Source: RGEC01 sp044371405 (lineage in GTDB: Bacteria > Bacteroidota > Bacteroidia > NS11-12g > UBA955). Taken from it: a stretch of 7,007 nucleotides of DNA. Below the pieces are notes generated by a model. It was not told where the DNA came from. It did no database searches and saw only the letters and a program-made list of their open reading frames with translations. Of this stretch, positions 5,699 through 7,007 are shown piece after piece (position 1 is the first letter of the stretch; the number at the start of each line of letters is the position of its first letter). A program made the position numbers and the translations under genes. Location: the NCBI GenBank assembly GCA_044371405.1, contig JBILTS010000116.1:1-7007 (forward strand). The letters run 5' to 3'.

Positions 5699-7007
5699 TT
5701 ATTTTTTGTCTAATCCCAATACATCTGTGCCTTGCTCAAACATAAGATCCACAGGTATTCCGGCTTTTTCTATTGATTTTAAGTCTTTACCAAGGGTTTC
5801 TGAAACCAAGGCACGGGTATTTAGCATATCGGTTACACCATCTTTATTTCCTTCGCCTTGAAGTACCAGGAGTTCCTGGGCCAGGTTGCTGATTACTTTT
5901 TTCATTTCGGGCACATTCACATTGTATTTGCCATTTTTCATGCGGTCAATGGCGCCTTTAGCAACCAAGGTATTGAAGATAATCATGTTTGCTTTTCCGT
6001 GTGCACTGGCAGCCCCGAAGCGAACGCTGCGGAAGGTTCCTGCCACAAAGGTGATGTAAAAATCATCAATATTACCTGTCAGTTCGCCCATTTCCAGCAG
6101 TTTGGTCACCATGTACAGTCCCAGCACATCGGCTTTACATTCTTCGATGGGTGAAAATCCGGCACCCAGGGCTTCTCTGACGGTTCCTTTGCCATTCACA
6201 GTGTTTTTCACGCCCAAACCATGTGCAACTTCGTGGAACATTACATTATTGAAAAAAGCATCAAAATTCACCCGGGCGGCCTGAGCTTCGGTAAGCATTA
6301 AACCTGCAATGGGTTTTACCATGTTATCAAACTTGGCCTGCATAACGTTTTTTAGTTGAGAGCGGCGGGTACCGTATTCCTGCTGTAATTTTTCATCATT
6401 GGGTAAATTGACGGCAATGGTTTTACTACCGGCATTGTTATGGCCAGCGTAATAGACCACATCAAAAACGGCGAGTGAGCTGCCTGGCTTGGGTCCGTCA
6501 GGGGCACCGATTGCAGGTGCTTCTGTTACCAAAATGGCATCATTGCTACCTGAAGGCATGGCCTGAGGGGCATTCATGGCTAATTCGGGCTTGTATGAAG
6601 CATCAACAGGTAAACTCTGTTGCAATGCGGGCAGCAGTGAAACATATTTTTCAAGTTTTTGGGTCCATGCCATATCCCTGATCATCACATAGGATTCAAA
6701 TGCGGTTCTGGATCCCTGAAACTCATCTTCATAATTTTCAATGGGGCCAATGATGATATCCAGGCGATTATTGAGTAAACCCAGCCATTGGATATCGCTG
6801 CTGTTGTAATCATTTAACATAAGCGCGGTGCAGCGTTCAATTAAAAAATTAGCCAGTCGCTCATCTTCCTGCCTGATGACGTTGGAAGCCATGGAGAGAT
6901 GTTTAACCATATCGCGAAGTTTTTCCTCGTATGCCTTGTGGTAGGGAATGGCAACCAGATTTTTCGCAGCATCGCGCTGAATTATGGTGTAAGGATCATT
7001 TTTGTTA
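5699..7007 (-). CDS. Peptidase family M49 (dipeptidyl-peptidase III-like) zinc hydrolase, N-terminus missing
   Basis: The frame stays open past the first internal ATG at 6910 to the right edge. Those 32 extra codons encode family-like sequence (I-P-Y-H-K-A-Y-E-E-K-L), so the gene is truncated by the window and 6910 is not its start. There are 435 visible residues, counted from the first full codon at 7006. N-D-Y (65-67) and G-P-I-E-N-Y-E-D (87-94) are M49-like. The zinc site is H-E-V-A-H at 258-262 (bases 6221-6235) with E289 in E-E-C-K-A-D (E289 at bases 6140-6142). M49 enzymes remove dipeptides from peptide N-termini. Classical members have the six-residue HExxGH; here it is the five-residue HExxH. 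A hydrolytic role is likely but the substrate is not shown. Location cannot be judged because any signal peptide would be outside the window. Prc follows after 11 bp. Confidence 0.88.
   Translation of the reverse strand, partial: NKNDPYTIIQRDAAKNLVAIPYHKAYEEKLRDMVKHLSMASNVIRQEDERLANFLIERCTALMLNDYNSSDIQWLGLLNNRLDIIIGPIENYEDEFQGSRTAFESYVMIRDMAWTQKLEKYVSLLPALQQSLPVDASYKPELAMNAPQAMPSGSNDAILVTEAPAIGAPDGPKPGSSLAVFDVVYYAGHNNAGSKTIAVNLPNDEKLQQEYGTRRSQLKNVMQAKFDNMVKPIAGLMLTEAQAARVNFDAFFNNVMFHEVAHGLGVKNTVNGKGTVREALGAGFSPIEECKADVLGLYMVTKLLEMGELTGNIDDFYITFVAGTFRSVRFGAASAHGKANMIIFNTLVAKGAIDRMKNGKYNVNVPEMKKVISNLAQELLVLQGEGNKDGVTDMLNTRALVSETLGKDLKSIEKAGIPVDLMFEQGTDVLGLDKK

Noticed and set aside
5699..6910. 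Start of the M49 gene at the ATG at 6910
   Set aside because: The frame continues without a stop to the window edge and the extra residues fit the family, so this ATG is an internal Met.
1..7007. CRISPR array, transposase, tRNA/rRNA, defence or secondary-metabolite system
   Set aside because: No spaced repeats, terminal inverted repeats, transposase motifs or structural RNA sequences were seen. All recognised genes are metabolic, cytochrome c maturation or proteolysis families, apart from an unassigned secreted-protein fragment.

Overview
The window looks like ordinary chromosomal DNA from a member of the Bacteroidota. The evidence is the protein families and their sequence style (a long-tailed biotin carboxylase, a CcmB ending in LWRD, a large Prc-type protease, an M49 zinc hydrolase). 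There are also no Shine-Dalgarno sequences before the starts and several matches to the Bacteroidota promoter pattern (TTG / TAnnTTTG). The order and genus cannot be fixed from this sequence.

Layout from left to right. (1) Positions 1-195, minus strand: the first 65 codons of a secreted protein with a signal peptide and the start of a carboxypeptidase-regulatory-like beta-sandwich domain; it runs off the left edge. (2) Positions 196-383: a 188-bp AT-rich gap with a plausible promoter and a 5'-UTR hairpin for that gene. (3) Positions 384-2852, minus strand: a two-gene unit with a 12-bp gap. It holds a biotin carboxylase (accC type) followed by a D-2-hydroxyacid dehydrogenase of the 3-phosphoglycerate dehydrogenase type. 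(4) Positions 2853-2929: a 77-bp divergent intergenic region centred on a perfect 18-bp palindrome. Each half of the palindrome resembles a Bacteroidota -7 element, one for each direction. (5) Positions 2930-3592, plus strand: ccmB, the membrane subunit of a cytochrome c maturation ABC transporter, standing alone. (6) Positions 3597-7007, minus strand: a two-gene unit with an 11-bp gap. An M49 (dipeptidyl-peptidase III-like) zinc hydrolase, cut off at the right edge, precedes a carboxy-terminal processing protease (Prc/Tsp). Only 4 bp separate the ccmB stop codon from the protease stop codon.

How the genes relate. The carboxylase and dehydrogenase are central metabolic enzymes (malonyl- or methylmalonyl-CoA formation; the serine branch). 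The two peptidases form a plausible proteolysis pair, with Prc cutting envelope proteins and the M49 enzyme removing dipeptides from the products. CcmB belongs to cytochrome c biogenesis, but its usual partners are not here.

I found no mobile element, CRISPR array, rRNA, tRNA or defence system, and no convincing undescribed system. The points most worth checking are the palindromic divergent promoter, the shortened HExxH zinc motif of the M49 enzyme, and the isolation of ccmB and accC from their normal partner genes.
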